NCBI GenBank assembly: GCA_963576725.1
Contig: OY755241.1
Coordinates: 79,410,003-79,474,002 of the forward strand
Source of the DNA: Azorinus chamasolen
Lineage: Eukaryota > Mollusca > Bivalvia > Cardiida > Solecurtidae
Reading direction: 5' to 3'
Length of the DNA stretch: 64,000 nt
In this document: positions 43,501 to 50,006 of the stretch, piece after piece
Layout of the letters: the number at the start of each line of letters is the position of its first letter
Numbering within the stretch: the first letter of the stretch is position 1
The notes under the pieces: generated by a model
What the model was told of the DNA's origin: nothing
Database searches by the model: none
Seen by the model: the letters and a program-made list of their open reading frames with translations, nothing else
Position numbers and translations under genes: made by a program

Positions 43501-45351
43501 ATGATCGGACCACTACTTCAGGAGTTATCTCCCCTTTTCAGTCCCCTATCAATGTTTTCCGGTTTTCTGGACTTTTTATGGAAGTGACTCAAGATATCAA
43601 CTCTATATTAAATACAAAGCTAAATCTAGATAAGTTGCAGCTTATGTTACAATCTCAGCCAGGTTGAATAATTATTTCCAGAGTTATTGCCCTTGAAATT
43701 AAATTTTTTTCTTCAAATTTGGGATTTTCCAGACTTTTTTTGGAAGTGGTTGCAGATATTAACTTTATATTTGGCATAAAGCTAACTCTAGATGAATTAC
43801 AGCTTAATTCCCAATCTCAGTCTGGTTGAATAATTTTTGCCAGAGTTATGGCCCTTGAACTTTAATTTTTTGTCAAATTTTCAATTTTCTGGTCTTTCTT
43901 TGGAAGTGGTTAGAGATATTAACTTCATATTTGACATAGAGCTAAATCTAGATGAGGTACTGCTTAAGTTCAAATATGGGTCTGGTTGAATAATTTTTGT
44001 CAGAGTTATTGTCCTTGAACTAATGTTTTTCTGAAAAGGTACCTAGCTTTAGAACTTTGGATTTGACAAAAACCTCATGACAAGGGTCTTGTTTCTCTGA
44101 ATTATTCTTCATTTTTATTACATAAATTAGGTTGGGGCGTGTATTGTTTTTAAATCTCTTCATGTTTCTGTGTGTACATATGTTCAGATTGATGATAGGT
44201 GTTCTGACAAGCAGACAGCTGGGGGGTATTCATTAGCCTTTGGCTTACAGTTCTAGTTAGAACTGTCTTGAAGAAATGATTCTGATCAGTGGTCACACAA
44301 ACATAGGGTTTGGCTGAGAAATAAAGGGGCTGTTCTTGAAAATGTTTTAATTTGCACATCTGTGATCCTTATGGTCAATCAGTAAATGGTCCACTAACTC
44401 TTTGCATGCATAGTTATTTTGTTGTCTATCTATTGTCATCTCCTGTTCAACTGTCATCTCCTGCTCAACTGTCTACTATTTTCCTTCTGGGGTTTTTTCT
44501 CCAGAAGTTGAGCCTGAAATACAAACAGTTTTGTGGGACCTGATCTGGATCCAAACTGTTTGCATATGTCAGTTTGCGGGAGAATCTGCCGCTAGAATGG
44601 AAAGAGTTAAATCAGGTTTTGATAAATGAGGTTTTGCTGTGTCACATGTAATATAAAGTCAACGTCACTTTACAATTGAACTATTTCTAAACAATTACTT
44701 TTAGTATGACTATCTGGGTGATAAAGGAATGGCAACCATCTGATCTTGGTCTACACTGTTTGTAAATGTGATAAAATTAATTTCCTAGGCTAAGGCACAT
44801 ATTTGCCATATTCTAAACCCTGAGGGACGAATACCAGTACTATAGTTGAACTTCGATATCTCGAACTCGGATAACTCGAATTTCGGGATAACTCAAACAA
44901 AATGTTAAGAACTTCCAAAACTTAAATATAAAACTGCTCTAAATTGTATCGCTACAGCTATCTAGAAACACAGTTGACAGCTTAATACAGGTCTAAAGTA
45001 ATGATGAAAGCTCCTACAGGAGCTTTCAGCATTACTTTAGACCTGTATTAAGCTGTGGCCTTACGAAATTATTTAAATTATGAATCGGATGACTCGAACT
45101 TCTGTTATCTCGAACTAATTTGTATGGTCCCTTGAAGTTATCGAAGTTCAACTGTACATTATGGAAAGTTATAAGTGTCATTGTCATACCAGATTTATTT
45201 ATGTTAACTAACTTTTCTATATGGCTAAGCTATACCTTTACAGGTTGATGATGTCAAACCTCTTGGCAAGAGAAAGAATGAAACAGCGGACAAGCAAAGT
45301 AGAAAGAGCATCAAACAAAAGAAACCAAAGAAAAGTGAGTCTGCATATTAA
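25447..45351 (+). CDS. OGG1: 8-oxoguanine DNA glycosylase / AP lyase (spliced gene, 8 coding exons)
   Basis: Bifunctional base-excision-repair enzyme that removes 8-oxoG opposite C and nicks the abasic site. Coding exons: 25447-25532, 29256-29377, 30532-30998, 33661-33777, 35401-35545, 41811-41860, 42995-43045, 45244-45351. All have GT-AG borders and compatible phases, total 1146 nt, 381 residues (human isoform 1a has 345). Seen: GQSFRW (25-30), RQDPVECLFSFICSSNNN (around 150-167), helix-hairpin-helix LCGVGAK with catalytic Lys264 (human K249), PVDTH with Asp283 (human D268), WGPYAGWA (320-327), and a Lys/Arg-rich tail (351-376) that looks like a nuclear localisation signal. ATG has A at -3 and G at +4, with an in-frame TAG at 25411. 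Odd points: His328 where human has Gln315, and a seven-fold repeated exon-4 acceptor. Exon assignment is by similarity and splice consensus; identity is very secure. Confidence 0.95.
25815..27100. mobile_element. Non-autonomous DNA transposon with about 250-bp repetitive inverted ends (OGG1 intron 1)
   Basis: Each end carries four or five subunits of GGCGGACATTAGCCCACTC in mirrored order, plus ACCCGGACGACAGCC. Near-identical 14-bp flanks, GAACTATTCTAAGA (25815) and GAACCATTCTAAGA (27087), look like a target duplication with one change. The interior (about 26090-26830) is AT-rich with no transposase. Open frames such as HEWANVRPPQ are translations of the subunits. Confidence 0.8.
27228..27404. 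repeat. Inner right arm of the inverted pair
   Basis: Reverse complement of 23590-23770. Confidence 0.7.
27475..28309. mobile_element. 817-bp DNA transposon with GGTCAAAACGGCC ends and 9-bp target duplication
   Basis: Element 27484-28300. Ends CCGGGTCAAAACGGCC and GGCCGTTTTGACCCGAG, with extra internal copies of AAAACGGCCC. CCCACTGAG flanks both sides (27475-27483 and 28301-28309). It interrupts the outer right repeat. No coding capacity. An 8-9 bp duplication suggests a hAT- or Mutator-type system, but the family is not identified. Confidence 0.85.
28310..28440. repeat. Outer right repeat arm and a 30-bp poly-C run
   Basis: GGCCCTGCAAGCCCCGG and CTGACCCTTGACAGG continue the repeat cut by the 817-bp transposon, followed by an uninterrupted C run at 28410-28434. 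Confidence 0.6.
28441..29255. other. OGG1 intron 1, right part
   Basis: GGTTGGTTGGTTGG run (28490-28505), AAGGTCAAGGTCATATATC repeats (28610-28650), and an A/H-type core fragment (29130-29190). No other exon seen. Confidence 0.4.
29256..29377 (+). CDS. OGG1: OGG1 coding exon 2
   Basis: Follows acceptor TTTTACAG. The first base completes Arg29, then Trp30 onward reads WKETKPGEWTGVIGSKVW, aligning with human WREQSPAHWSGVLADQVW. It ends with the first base of Val70 at AAAG|GTAACT. The human gene has no intron at the exon 2/3 junction used here, so this is a lineage-specific intron or one lost in vertebrates. Confidence 0.92.
29440..29565. repeat. 38-bp triplication in OGG1 intron 2
   Basis: CCGTATATTCTGCCATGACC followed by GTAGTCATTTCCCTGTT occurs three times, the first two separated by TGTAAAGCAA. 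Confidence 0.85.
29632..30428. mobile_element. DNA transposon remnant in OGG1 intron 2
   Basis: Ends CCAGACCTTGAAAATTCCAC and TCTCTAGAGAAATTTTCGAGG are roughly inverted; several ACGAGTGATTAG-like and TAGGACGAGTAA motifs lie near both ends in opposite orientation. GTCAGC flanks both sides (about 29633 and 30425). It splits a family A MITE. No transposase frame. Confidence 0.6.
30532..30998 (+). CDS. OGG1: OGG1 coding exon 3 (DNA-binding core)
   Basis: Acceptor TTGTCTAG, donor CAG|GTAGAA, 155 complete codons. Contains GIRMLRQDPVECLFSF, CSSNNNISRIT and GFGYRAKY. By alignment Asn165, Arg170 and Arg220 correspond to human N149, R154 and R204, which contact the cytosine opposite the lesion. Residues 71-115 are poorly conserved and replace the human linker after VYRGD. 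A MITE starts 23 bp after the donor, at the TTAA at 31021. Confidence 0.95.
31021..31320 (+). mobile_element. Family A MITEs in OGG1 intron 3
   Basis: A TTAACCC fragment (31021-31080) is followed by a longer copy from the TTAA at 31081, with core CTGATCAGACGGC and GTCTGCTCTATTTGCAAA. Confidence 0.65.
31319..31513. mobile_element. Family B MITE, reversed and partly deleted
   Basis: TTAACCCATTACCTCATAGG to GGGAATGGGTTAA. One core arm is missing. Confidence 0.8.
31595..32180. repeat. H-type and reversed A-type MITEs
   Basis: Core at 31630-31700 (CAGTGTAGACCCAGA ... CACAGTTTG) and an A copy (about 31763-31985) with GTAGACCCAGACCAAATGGC and AAAGTCTGCTCTGTTTGC. Confidence 0.6.
32195..32412. repeat. 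Unclassified insert with an internal palindrome
   Basis: GCAAGTACCAAATTTTGGTA continues to CTTGC as a perfect palindrome (32348-32372). Flanked by MITE sequence. Confidence 0.4.
32413..32648 (+). mobile_element. Family A MITE
   Basis: AGATCCTTTCCCTGTTTGAT start. Core GCAAACAGAGCATACCCTGA, CGGCTCCTACAGGAG, GGGTCTACTCTGTTTAC. Confidence 0.75.
32805..33008. repeat. Long palindrome, about 95-bp arms
   Basis: GAAATAATAAATTTATACCA at the left pairs with TGGTATGAATTTATTATTTC at the right, through CAGTGTTTTATC and GCATCTCAAC, to a loop between CACTCGGCC and GGCCTCGTG. Not related to the other hairpin families. Confidence 0.88.
33163..33350. mobile_element. Family E palindromic MITE
   Basis: TGTGACCACTCTTTCAAATC and TTAAAGAGTGGTCACAACAT; ends TATCTTATCTGGTC directly before the exon-4 acceptor array. 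Confidence 0.8.
33353..33690 (+). repeat. Seven-fold tandem repeat of the OGG1 exon-4 acceptor
   Basis: Each 46-50 bp unit holds TTTATATTATTGTCAACAG (branch/pyrimidine region and AG) and the exon start ACATCAGCCAGATACATTGA. AG acceptors end at 33378, 33424, 33470, 33520, 33567, 33613 and 33660. The last has CAATAG rather than CAACAG and is the one that yields the intact exon. Confidence 0.95.
33661..33777 (+). CDS. OGG1: OGG1 coding exon 4 (ends on the catalytic lysine)
   Basis: 39 codons, phase 0 at both ends: TSARYIEANGGEKWL to LMKLCGVGAK. The last codon, AAG at 33775-33777, is the catalytic Lys264, so the catalytic residue lies at the splice junction as in human OGG1. The acceptor used is CAATAG at 33655-33660, the last of seven tandem copies of this intron/exon border. 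The donor is AAG|GTTAGT, whose sixth base already belongs to the TTAA of an inserted MITE. Confidence 0.93.
33783..34022 (+). mobile_element. Family A MITE touching the OGG1 exon-4 donor
   Basis: TTAACCCTTTGCCTCATGAA begins at intron position +6, so the donor GTTAGT shares its last base with the TTAA. Confidence 0.85.
34060..34312 (-). mobile_element. Family A MITE, reversed
   Basis: GCAAACAAAGTAGACCCC, then GATCAGGTTCTGCTCTGTTTG, ACATGAGATAAAGTGTTAAA end. Confidence 0.7.
34337..34830 (+). mobile_element. Family A MITE containing a family F MITE
   Basis: TTAACCCTTTCCCTGTTGCA start. At 34453-34703 a complete family F element sits inside the left arm (GTAGAAACA | TTAACCCTTCGC ... GCGAAGGGTAAA | GTCAGATC). 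Confidence 0.8.
34810..35085. repeat. 40-bp minisatellite seeded from a MITE core
   Basis: About seven units with GGGTCTGCACTCTTTATAAT and CAGCAATCTTCCCTTAATC. The GGGTCTGCACT piece is the arm of the adjoining hairpin core. Confidence 0.88.
35118..35310. mobile_element. Family H MITE, one core arm lost
   Basis: CGTTTGAATGCTGCATTTTC ... CAGTGCAGACCCTGGTCAGA ... TTCCTCATTCAAAGAG. Confidence 0.6.
35401..35545 (+). CDS. OGG1: OGG1 coding exon 5 (catalytic aspartate)
   Basis: Acceptor TTTCTCTAG, donor ATAG|GTAAGA. Encodes VADCVSLFCCDKPGAIPVDT and then HVWQIAARDY. Asp283 sits 19 residues after Lys264, exactly the K249-D268 spacing of human OGG1. Cys268 and His285 match human C253 and H270. The following loop (MPKLKQAKSLTDKLYEEIG) is shorter than the human one. 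Confidence 0.94.
35625..35765. mobile_element. Family E palindromic MITE
   Basis: TACTCATTAGAATCACCTC pairs with GGCAATTCTAATGAGTAA. Lies 80 bp after the OGG1 exon-5 donor. Confidence 0.7.
35902..36121. mobile_element. Family B MITE
   Basis: TTAACCCTTTCCTCCATAAA to GGGAATGGGTTAA. Core apex deleted. Confidence 0.8.
36573..38152. mobile_element. ATGTCTCCCCC ... GGGGGAGACAT element with 161-bp tandem interior
   Basis: Inverted ends ATGTCTCCCCC and GGGGGAGACAT, then GTCCGTCCGTCC-rich sequence, then seven units containing TCACCAAACTTCACAGGAAT and GGAGTTATTGCCCTTGAT. Long open frames here are tandem-repeat artefacts. Confidence 0.8.
36681..36911. mobile_element. 231-bp element with TAGTTGTGTGAC ends and TTAGGG repeats
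   Basis: TAGTTGTGTGACTTTTTC and its exact inverted complement at the right end. Inside: three ACATTAACCTGGCCA units and about 3.5 TTAGGG units at 36794-36814. An equally long copy is at 50091-50321 in the same flanking sequence. Confidence 0.85.
38401..40770. mobile_element. DNA transposon with GGGCTATTCCAG ends, carrying a second repeat
   Basis: GGGCTATTCCAGAAAAATCT and AGATTTTCCTGGAATAGCCC are inverted. Next to each end are GTTGGTGGG-like short repeats (AATTCTATTGGTGG). No transposase frame. Split by the 38893-40312 element. Confidence 0.75.
38893..40312. mobile_element. TATACGCCCACC repeat with 165-bp tandem interior
   Basis: Ends TATACGCCCACC and AGTGGGCGTATTA. GTTCGTTCGTTCG-rich head; then about six units with TGTCCGCTGTTTTCTGGGAA, TTAATGAAACTTCACAC and GAGTTATGGCCCTTG. 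Confidence 0.8.
41064..41311 (+). mobile_element. Family A2 MITE
   Basis: TTAACCCTTTCCCTGTTCTG to GAGGGAAAGGGTTAA. Perfect apex CGGCTCCTCTAGGAGCCG. Confidence 0.9.
41312..41810. other. OGG1 intron 5, right end
   Basis: AT-rich, no recognised repeat; a small open frame (41406-41645) has no support. Ends in the exon-6 polypyrimidine tract. Confidence 0.35.
41811..41860 (+). CDS. OGG1: OGG1 coding exon 6
   Basis: Short exon (50 nt) after a long polypyrimidine tract ending TTTTTCTAG; donor TCT|GTAAGT. Encodes GDNFRTLWGPYAGWAHS, matching human NFFRSLWGPYAGWAQA. The CAT codon gives His328 where human has Gln315. Confidence 0.93.
42005..42526. repeat. Intron 6: MITE fragments
   Basis: H-like core at 41995-42062 (AATAGTGCAGACCCAGATCA) and a partial reversed family A copy (42295-42380). 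Confidence 0.45.
42528..42755. mobile_element. Family B MITE, reversed
   Basis: TTAACCCATTACCTCATAGG to GAGGAAAGGGTTAA. Core around GCTCCTATAGGAGC. Confidence 0.9.
42775..42910 (-). repeat. tRNA-derived SINE head (Leu/Ser-like)
   Basis: Minus strand: TATGGCCGAGTGGTTATGG fits a pol III A-box, and GGCTTAAATCC a degraded B-box about 45 bp later. No complete cloverleaf, and the acceptor stem does not pair, so not a tRNA gene. Confidence 0.65.
42881..42982. repeat. 34-bp triplication before OGG1 exon 7
   Basis: CCATAGAGACCCCCTTTTC followed by AGTTCTGTCTGTCAG repeats at 42881, 42915 and 42949. It starts inside the SINE head and ends 12 bp before the exon acceptor. Confidence 0.85.
42995..43045 (+). 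CDS. OGG1: OGG1 coding exon 7
   Basis: 51 nt, phase 0: VLFTADLKQFKESNKDK, matching human VLFSADLRQ. Phe332 corresponds to human F319, which stacks on the flipped base. Acceptor TCTATTACAG, donor AAG|GTGGGT. The upstream intron end holds a 34-bp triplication. Confidence 0.93.
43339..44110. mobile_element. GGGGTATACTGGAATCA repeat with about three 160-bp units
   Basis: Poly-G then GTATACTGGAATCAGG, a GTCCGTCCG run, and units with TGGAAGTGGTTAGAGATATT and CAGAGTTATGGCCCTTGAA. Sits in OGG1 intron 7 and interrupts a family E palindrome (GACCACTCTTTATAT at 43308). Confidence 0.7.
44215..44372. mobile_element. Family E MITE, right half
   Basis: GATCAGTGGTCACACAAACA, then TTGGCTGAGAAATAAAG and TTGAAAATGTTTTAATT as in the other E copies. 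Confidence 0.6.
44394..44611. mobile_element. Family I-like TTAA MITE
   Basis: CTAACTCTTTGCATGC to GGAAAGAGTTAA. Core TGATCTGGATCCAAACTGTT. Confidence 0.6.
44841..45156. mobile_element. Family D pogo/Tigger-like palindromic MITE
   Basis: TATAGTTGAACTTCGATATC to CGAAGTTCAACTGTA. Subterminal CGGATAACTCGAA motifs. Core CAGCTTAATACAGGTC around GCTCCTACAGGAGC. Ends 86 bp before OGG1 exon 8. Confidence 0.88.
45244..45351 (+). CDS. OGG1: OGG1 coding exon 8 (basic C-terminus and stop)
   Basis: Acceptor CTTTACAG. 35 residues then TAA: VDDVKPLGKRKN through KQKKPKKSESAY. The Lys/Arg clusters resemble the human tail AKRRKGSKG and suggest nuclear import. A good donor-like sequence, AAAA|GTGAGT at 45333-45338, lies 13 bases before the stop, so an alternative 3' exon is possible. 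No clear AATAAA was seen nearby. Confidence 0.85.
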   Translation, partial: VDDVKPLGKRKNETADKQSRKSIKQKKPKKSESAY

Positions 45352-45424
45352 ACAATTAACTAGCTTCTAGACCAATTGAAAAAGTACCTAGTTATAGTCT
45401 ATTTTCAGACCGAATGACCGTTCA

Positions 45425-45690
45425 GCCGACTGTACATTTACTCCCCTGGTCATCGAGTCATTCGCCTACAATATTGAGCACTGCTAACATATGGCGCAAT
45501 CATGCAGCCGCAGTACCGGCTGGTGACCCTCACAGGTACCCATTTTAACCCATGGGTGGAGAGGAGGTGCGGGTGGGAGACACTGAAAATCGTCTCTGAA
45601 ATTTCCGAGAGGGGCCAGGATTTGAACCCCGGACCTCGGGACTGGTAGTCAAGAGCTTTACCACTAGACCACCGCACACCACAAATTACT
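45425..45690 (-). repeat. tRNA-derived SINE downstream of OGG1
   Basis: Minus strand: GTGGTCTAGTGGTAAAGCTC (A-box) and GGGGTTCAAATCCTGG (B-box), about 30 bp between, then a non-tRNA body ending near GTCATTCGGTC. The anticodon stem does not form a convincing tRNA. Starts about 75 bp after the OGG1 stop, head pointing back toward the gene. Confidence 0.8.
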
Positions 45691-46059
45691 TTTATATGAA
45701 CTACACCTTTGCAAACTTACTCTATTGATATACTGTATTTACTCAAAAATGCAATCTGCCTCTTCATCTGTTTTGTAAAACTTAATATTATGTGCATAAT
45801 TGAGTTATTAAGTTTTACAAACCAGTGAAGAGAGCAGATTGCATTTTTAACTTAAATTTAGATTGACATCATAGCAAATGAGTCTGCACTACTAACCAAA
45901 TTATCTTACCGAATAATTAACATGATTAGGGTAAATATATTTACAGGCAGCTGACACCCAGAATTGCAAGATGCATTAGAGATGCATAACTCTTACCAGT
46001 CCTGGAAGAGGGCCATATGTTGCAGTTACTTCCCTTTTCTGTAATGCATTTGATCCTTG
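45691..46059. other. Stretch with a 32-bp inverted repeat
   Basis: GCAATCTGCCTCTTCATCTG and GTGAAGAGAGCAGATTGC pair (45750-45846) with TTTTGTAAAACTTAATA inside. Otherwise unassigned. Confidence 0.5.
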
Positions 46060-46305
46060 ACCCTTTCCCTGTTCTATGTTTATTCCAAATTTCAATATTT
46101 ACTGAATATTCATGGACAAAATTGTTATAATGAAATATGGAAGGTGCGAGATTGTAGACATTTTAGAAAGTAAAGAAACAGATCTTTAAAATTCTATAAG
46201 CAAACAGGGCAGACCCTGATCAGACAGCTCCAATAGGAGTCATCTGATCTGGGTGTACTCTGTTTGCAAATGCATGAAAAAGCATTTATATGAAGGAAAG
46301 GGTTA
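46060..46305 (+). mobile_element. Family A2 MITE
   Basis: TTGACCCTTTCCCTGTTCTA to GAAGGAAAGGGTTAA. Core GCAAACAGGGCAGACCCTGA, GCTCCAATAGGAG. Confidence 0.85.
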
Positions 46306-46545
46306 ACCCATTACTCTATAAATACACTTTTCTACACCTTTGTAAACAGAGTAGACCCAGATTAGACGGCTCCTATGGGAGTCATCTGATCAGGATCTGC
46401 TCTTTTTGCTTTTGACATAATAAAGATCTGATTCTACACTTTCTCTCTTGGTTAAATATTCCTGTGTTCATATGATATTATAAAAACACAGCTAATTAAT
46501 ATGCATGATGTCAATATTTCTTATATGAATATTCATGGTTAACCC
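46302..46545 (-). mobile_element. Family A MITE, reversed, sharing a TTAA
   Basis: TTAACCCATTACTCTATAAA, core GTAGACCCAGATTAGACGGC, and AATATTCATGGTTAACCC. It shares TTAA with both neighbours. Confidence 0.8.
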
Positions 46546-46560
46546 TTTCCTTCAGGAATA

Positions 46561-46790
46561 TTAACCCTTTCCCTCATACTGACAACTTTTGACGACTCTG
46601 TAAAAGTCACTTTGTCAAACCATTGTGATAAATAGAGCATTTGCTCCTATAGGAGCAAATGCTCTATTTATCACAATGGTTTCAAACTACAAAATTCTAA
46701 AAAAAAATCCTTTTCTCTAGTTAATGCTCCTTTTCGGTAGATTTATTCAAAAAGGTAGTATCTAAAAATAGCCTATGGGGTAATGGGTTA
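46561..46790. mobile_element. Family B MITE
   Basis: TTAACCCTTTCCCTCATACT to GGGGTAATGGGTTAA. Complete hairpin around GCTCCTATAGGAGC. Confidence 0.92.
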
Positions 46791-47421
46791 ATGTGAGAAA
46801 TGATGACTGTTAATATTAATCAGCTGAATTTTTAAAATGGCCTTATGAACAATGGAGTTTTCCCATTATAGACACTGTAGAATCAAATCTGTAGGATTTC
46901 ATATAAAGCAAACAGAGCTGACCATGAACTGACAGTTCCTTTAGGAGCAGTCTGATCTGAGTCTATTCTGTTTGCAAAAGTGTAAAAAGGCATTTCTATC
47001 AAGTAGAGGTTTAAGATTTATAATCTCAAATCTTGACTTATTTTATATAAAAAAAAATATTTGTGAATATTTTGCGAGTAAACATGAATATTGATCGGGT
47101 AAAGGGTTAAAAGAAAAAAGCTTTTTGATGGATTTTCAGGTGCTTGTTGAAGCAATTTAACTGTTTACTCCACAGCTTTGCCCTTTAACACCTCTGCAAA
47201 CAGAGTAGACTCAGATCCGATGACTTCTGTATGAGCCATTGTGCCAGGGTCTGCTCTGTTCGCTTATGAAATAGTATAGATCTCATTTATTAATATTCAT
47301 TATGTCATTATTTCCTTCTCTCATATTAATGAGTATTCATTATTTCCATAAAATTCATGGAGTAACTGGTTAATCCTTTATCTAATGAATAGTCATGCAT
47401 GGAGTAATGGAAGTATGAAGA
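46790..47421. repeat. Family A MITEs in both orientations
   Basis: Forward copy (46790-47012), reversed copy (about 47158-47372, GTAGACTCAGATCCGATGAC ... GGGTCTGCTCTGTTCGC). No gene seen. Confidence 0.6.
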
Positions 47422-47652
47422 TTAACCCTTTCCTCCATAAATACGTTTTTCTACGCCTCTGTAAAAGTCACTTTATGAAACCATTGTGATAAATACAGCA
47501 TTTGCTCCTATAGGAGCAAATGCTCTATTTATCACAATGGTTTCAATACTACACAATTCTAAAACTCTCCTTTTCTATAGTTAATGCTCCTTTTTGGTAC
47601 ATTTGTTCAAAGTGGTTGGATCTAAAAATAGCCTAAAAGGGAATGAGTTAAA
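47422..47652. mobile_element. Family B MITE
   Basis: TTAACCCTTTCCTCC to GGGAATGAGTTAA. Complete hairpin. Confidence 0.9.
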
Positions 47653-47919
47653 TAGCTGAATTGTTATCATAGCATATGGACTCAGGAATGATTGACAGTA
47701 ACAGAAACTATAGAATCAGATCTTTATTATCCATGGACAAACAGAGCAGATCGTCATCTGAAGGTTTCTACAGGAGCTATCGGAAATGGGTCTACTCTGT
47801 TTGCAATGGCATAAAAGGGTGTATGTATGAGAGAAAATGATCAAATATAAAGCAGGTGAAGATTTGTTTGGGTGAATATATACTAAGCGTGCTATAGGTT
47901 ATCTCTGTTTATCTGCTGT

Positions 47920-48240
47920 TAAACCCATTCCTACTTATAGATGCCTTTGCAAACAGGGTCCATGATTATAAAACTTTTCGTTGAGTCTGAGTACGTTCTC
48001 AAGCTTTTGATTGGTCAGATTTGAGCCTTTGGCTCAAATCTGACCAATCAAAAGCTTGAGAACTCAAATCTGACCAATCAAAAGCTTGAGAACGAAACTC
48101 AGACTCAACTAAAAGCTTTATAAGCATGGACCCATATTAGACCTAGATCAGATGGTTCCTACAGGAGCCATCTGATCAGGATCTGCTCTGTTTGCTAACA
48201 GTCTTTGATTGATATTTTTTCCACAGTTTCTTTTTTGGCA
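47920..48240 (-). mobile_element. Family A MITE with nested palindrome G
   Basis: GTTAAACCCATTCCTACTTA start. Palindrome G at 47961-48127 interrupts the left core arm (GCAAACAGGGTC | ... | GGACCC). The core resumes with ACCTAGATCAGATGG. Confidence 0.75.
47961..48127. mobile_element. Palindrome G, second copy (mirror image)
   Basis: CATGATTATAAAACTTTTCG to AAAGCTTTATAAGCATG. The duplicated TTGATTGGTCAG segment is in the right arm here, in the left arm at 3291-3456. Confidence 0.82.
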
Positions 48241-48615
48241 AATAGAAGATTCTCCTATCCATGTATCATTCTGAAGTTCTGCCAATGATTACTTATGAAG
48301 GTCATGAAATTTTGAATAATGTTCAAGTGGGAATGGGTTGTCAACCATCTCTGGTTTCCTCATTTAGAACAGAGATTGTGGAACATTGGCTCTTGTTCCA
48401 ACAAAGCCAGGTGGTATTTGAAGTGAAATTGATAGCCAACCTCATAGGGCTAATCAATTAGTCAATTTCTAATATTGCAGGACAACGTGCAGTAATTTAT
48501 CTATTATCTCATAGACTCTTACCCAGCTATGAGAGATTGGGATCTGGTATAATTTTGACTACTTCCTTGTTGATCAAGCTATAGAGAAACTACAAGTATT
48601 GATCAGCTTTCAAAG

Positions 48616-48945
48616 ACAGTTGAGCTTCGATATCTAGAACTCGGATAGCTCGAGGTTCGGGATAACTCAAACTAAAAGTTCGGTCCTTCCAAAACTATCA
48701 ATACAAAATTGCTCTTAAATGTATCACTACAGATATCTAGACACACATGTGGTGGCTTAATGCAGGTGTCAAGTAATATTGAAAGCTCCTGTTGGAGCTT
48801 TCAGCATACAGGAGCTTTCAGCATTACTTTTCACCTGCATTCAGCTGTCAACTAAAGAAATTAGAACTCTGATAACTCGAACTTTCTGATCTTGAACCAA
48901 TTTGTATATTCCCTTGGAGTTCGAGATATGGAAGTTCGAGTGTAT
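48616..48945. mobile_element. Family D palindromic MITE
   Basis: ACAGTTGAGCTTCGATATCT to GGAAGTTCGAGTGTA. Core GGCTTAATGCAGGTGTC, AAAGCTCCTGTTGGAGC; right arm partly duplicated (CAGCATACAGGAGCTTTCAG). Confidence 0.85.
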
Positions 48946-49035
48946 GTTGAATCCTGATAAGTTAGTCAGTATCTAATCTGGATCCATGTCTTTGCAAATG
49001 TGAGTCGGGACATGAATAGAAAGAGAAGGGCTAAT

Positions 49036-49284
49036 TACCTTTACCTGATAGAAGCGGCTTTTAGCGTGTTTGATTTATTCCTCCGCTGAAGAAAATAGTT
49101 CAAATTCATACAGTCATGAACATATTGCATAATAAATATTTTCTATATCCTAGTAGGTGGTAGCTTAAAGCAGGCTGAAAGTAAAGCAGAATGCGCATTA
49201 AGGCACATTCTGCTTTACTTTCAACCTGCTTTAAGTGGTCATATGTCTTCAAAACTAGAAACAGGCTATTGGGTAAAGGGTTAA
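49036..49284. mobile_element. Family L: TTAA-like ends with a family-C-type core
   Basis: TTACCTTTACCTGATAG and CTATTGGGTAAAGGGTTAA ends. Core AGCTTAAAGCAGGCTGAAAG, TAAAGCAGAATGCGCATT, then inverted GCTTTACTTTCAACCTGC, the same arm sequence as pogo-like family C. Confidence 0.75.
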
Positions 49285-50006
49285 TTACCTTTGCAAACAG
49301 AGTAGACCCACATCAGACAGTTCATGTAGTAGCTGTCTGATCAGGGTCTTCTCTGTTTGCTTATGGAATTATATAGATAAGGTTTTACAGTTTCTTATGT
49401 GACAAAATTTCCTGTGCTCATGTGACAAGATAAAAAATAATCCATGTAAAAAATAATGATATTATGAATATTAATTAGATAAATTTTCTTAACGGCACAT
49501 GAACACAAGAGATTTTGGCATTATCAGAATTCATAGAAACACATCTTTATGTTTCATATGCAACAAAGCAGACACTGATTCAGACAACTACAGGCGCTGC
49601 CTAATCTGGGTCTTCTCATTTTTGCACAGGCATTGAATGGAATCTCTAAATAGTTAAAGAAAAGTGCTATAGTTATAGAAATGTGCTATAGTTATAGAAA
49701 TGTGCTATAGTTATAGAAATGTGCTATTTATGGAGTCTTTGATCCGTGTTGTATCTTATTTCTGGCTTGAAAATATCATACCTAATAAATGGTGTATGTG
49801 CTGGATATTTGATGTTGATTGGTCCTTCACCGTTTAACTGTAGAATCAAGTCTGCATGAAAAAATCAAATTTGCTAGATGAATTGGAATGACAAACAGTG
49901 TAGACCCAGATCAGAGGATAGGAGCCTCTGATCTGGGTCTACACTGTGTGCAAATGCTAGTACATCAAAGGATTAATTACAATGTTGGCTGCTGCAAGAT
50001 GTTATT
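49282..50006. repeat. Family A and H MITEs plus a 20-bp tandem repeat
   Basis: Reversed A core (49290-49370), forward A piece to about 49660, GTGCTATAGTTATAGAAAT four times (49665-49725), and an H core at 49890-49955 (CAGTGTAGACCCAGATCAGA). Confidence 0.6.
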
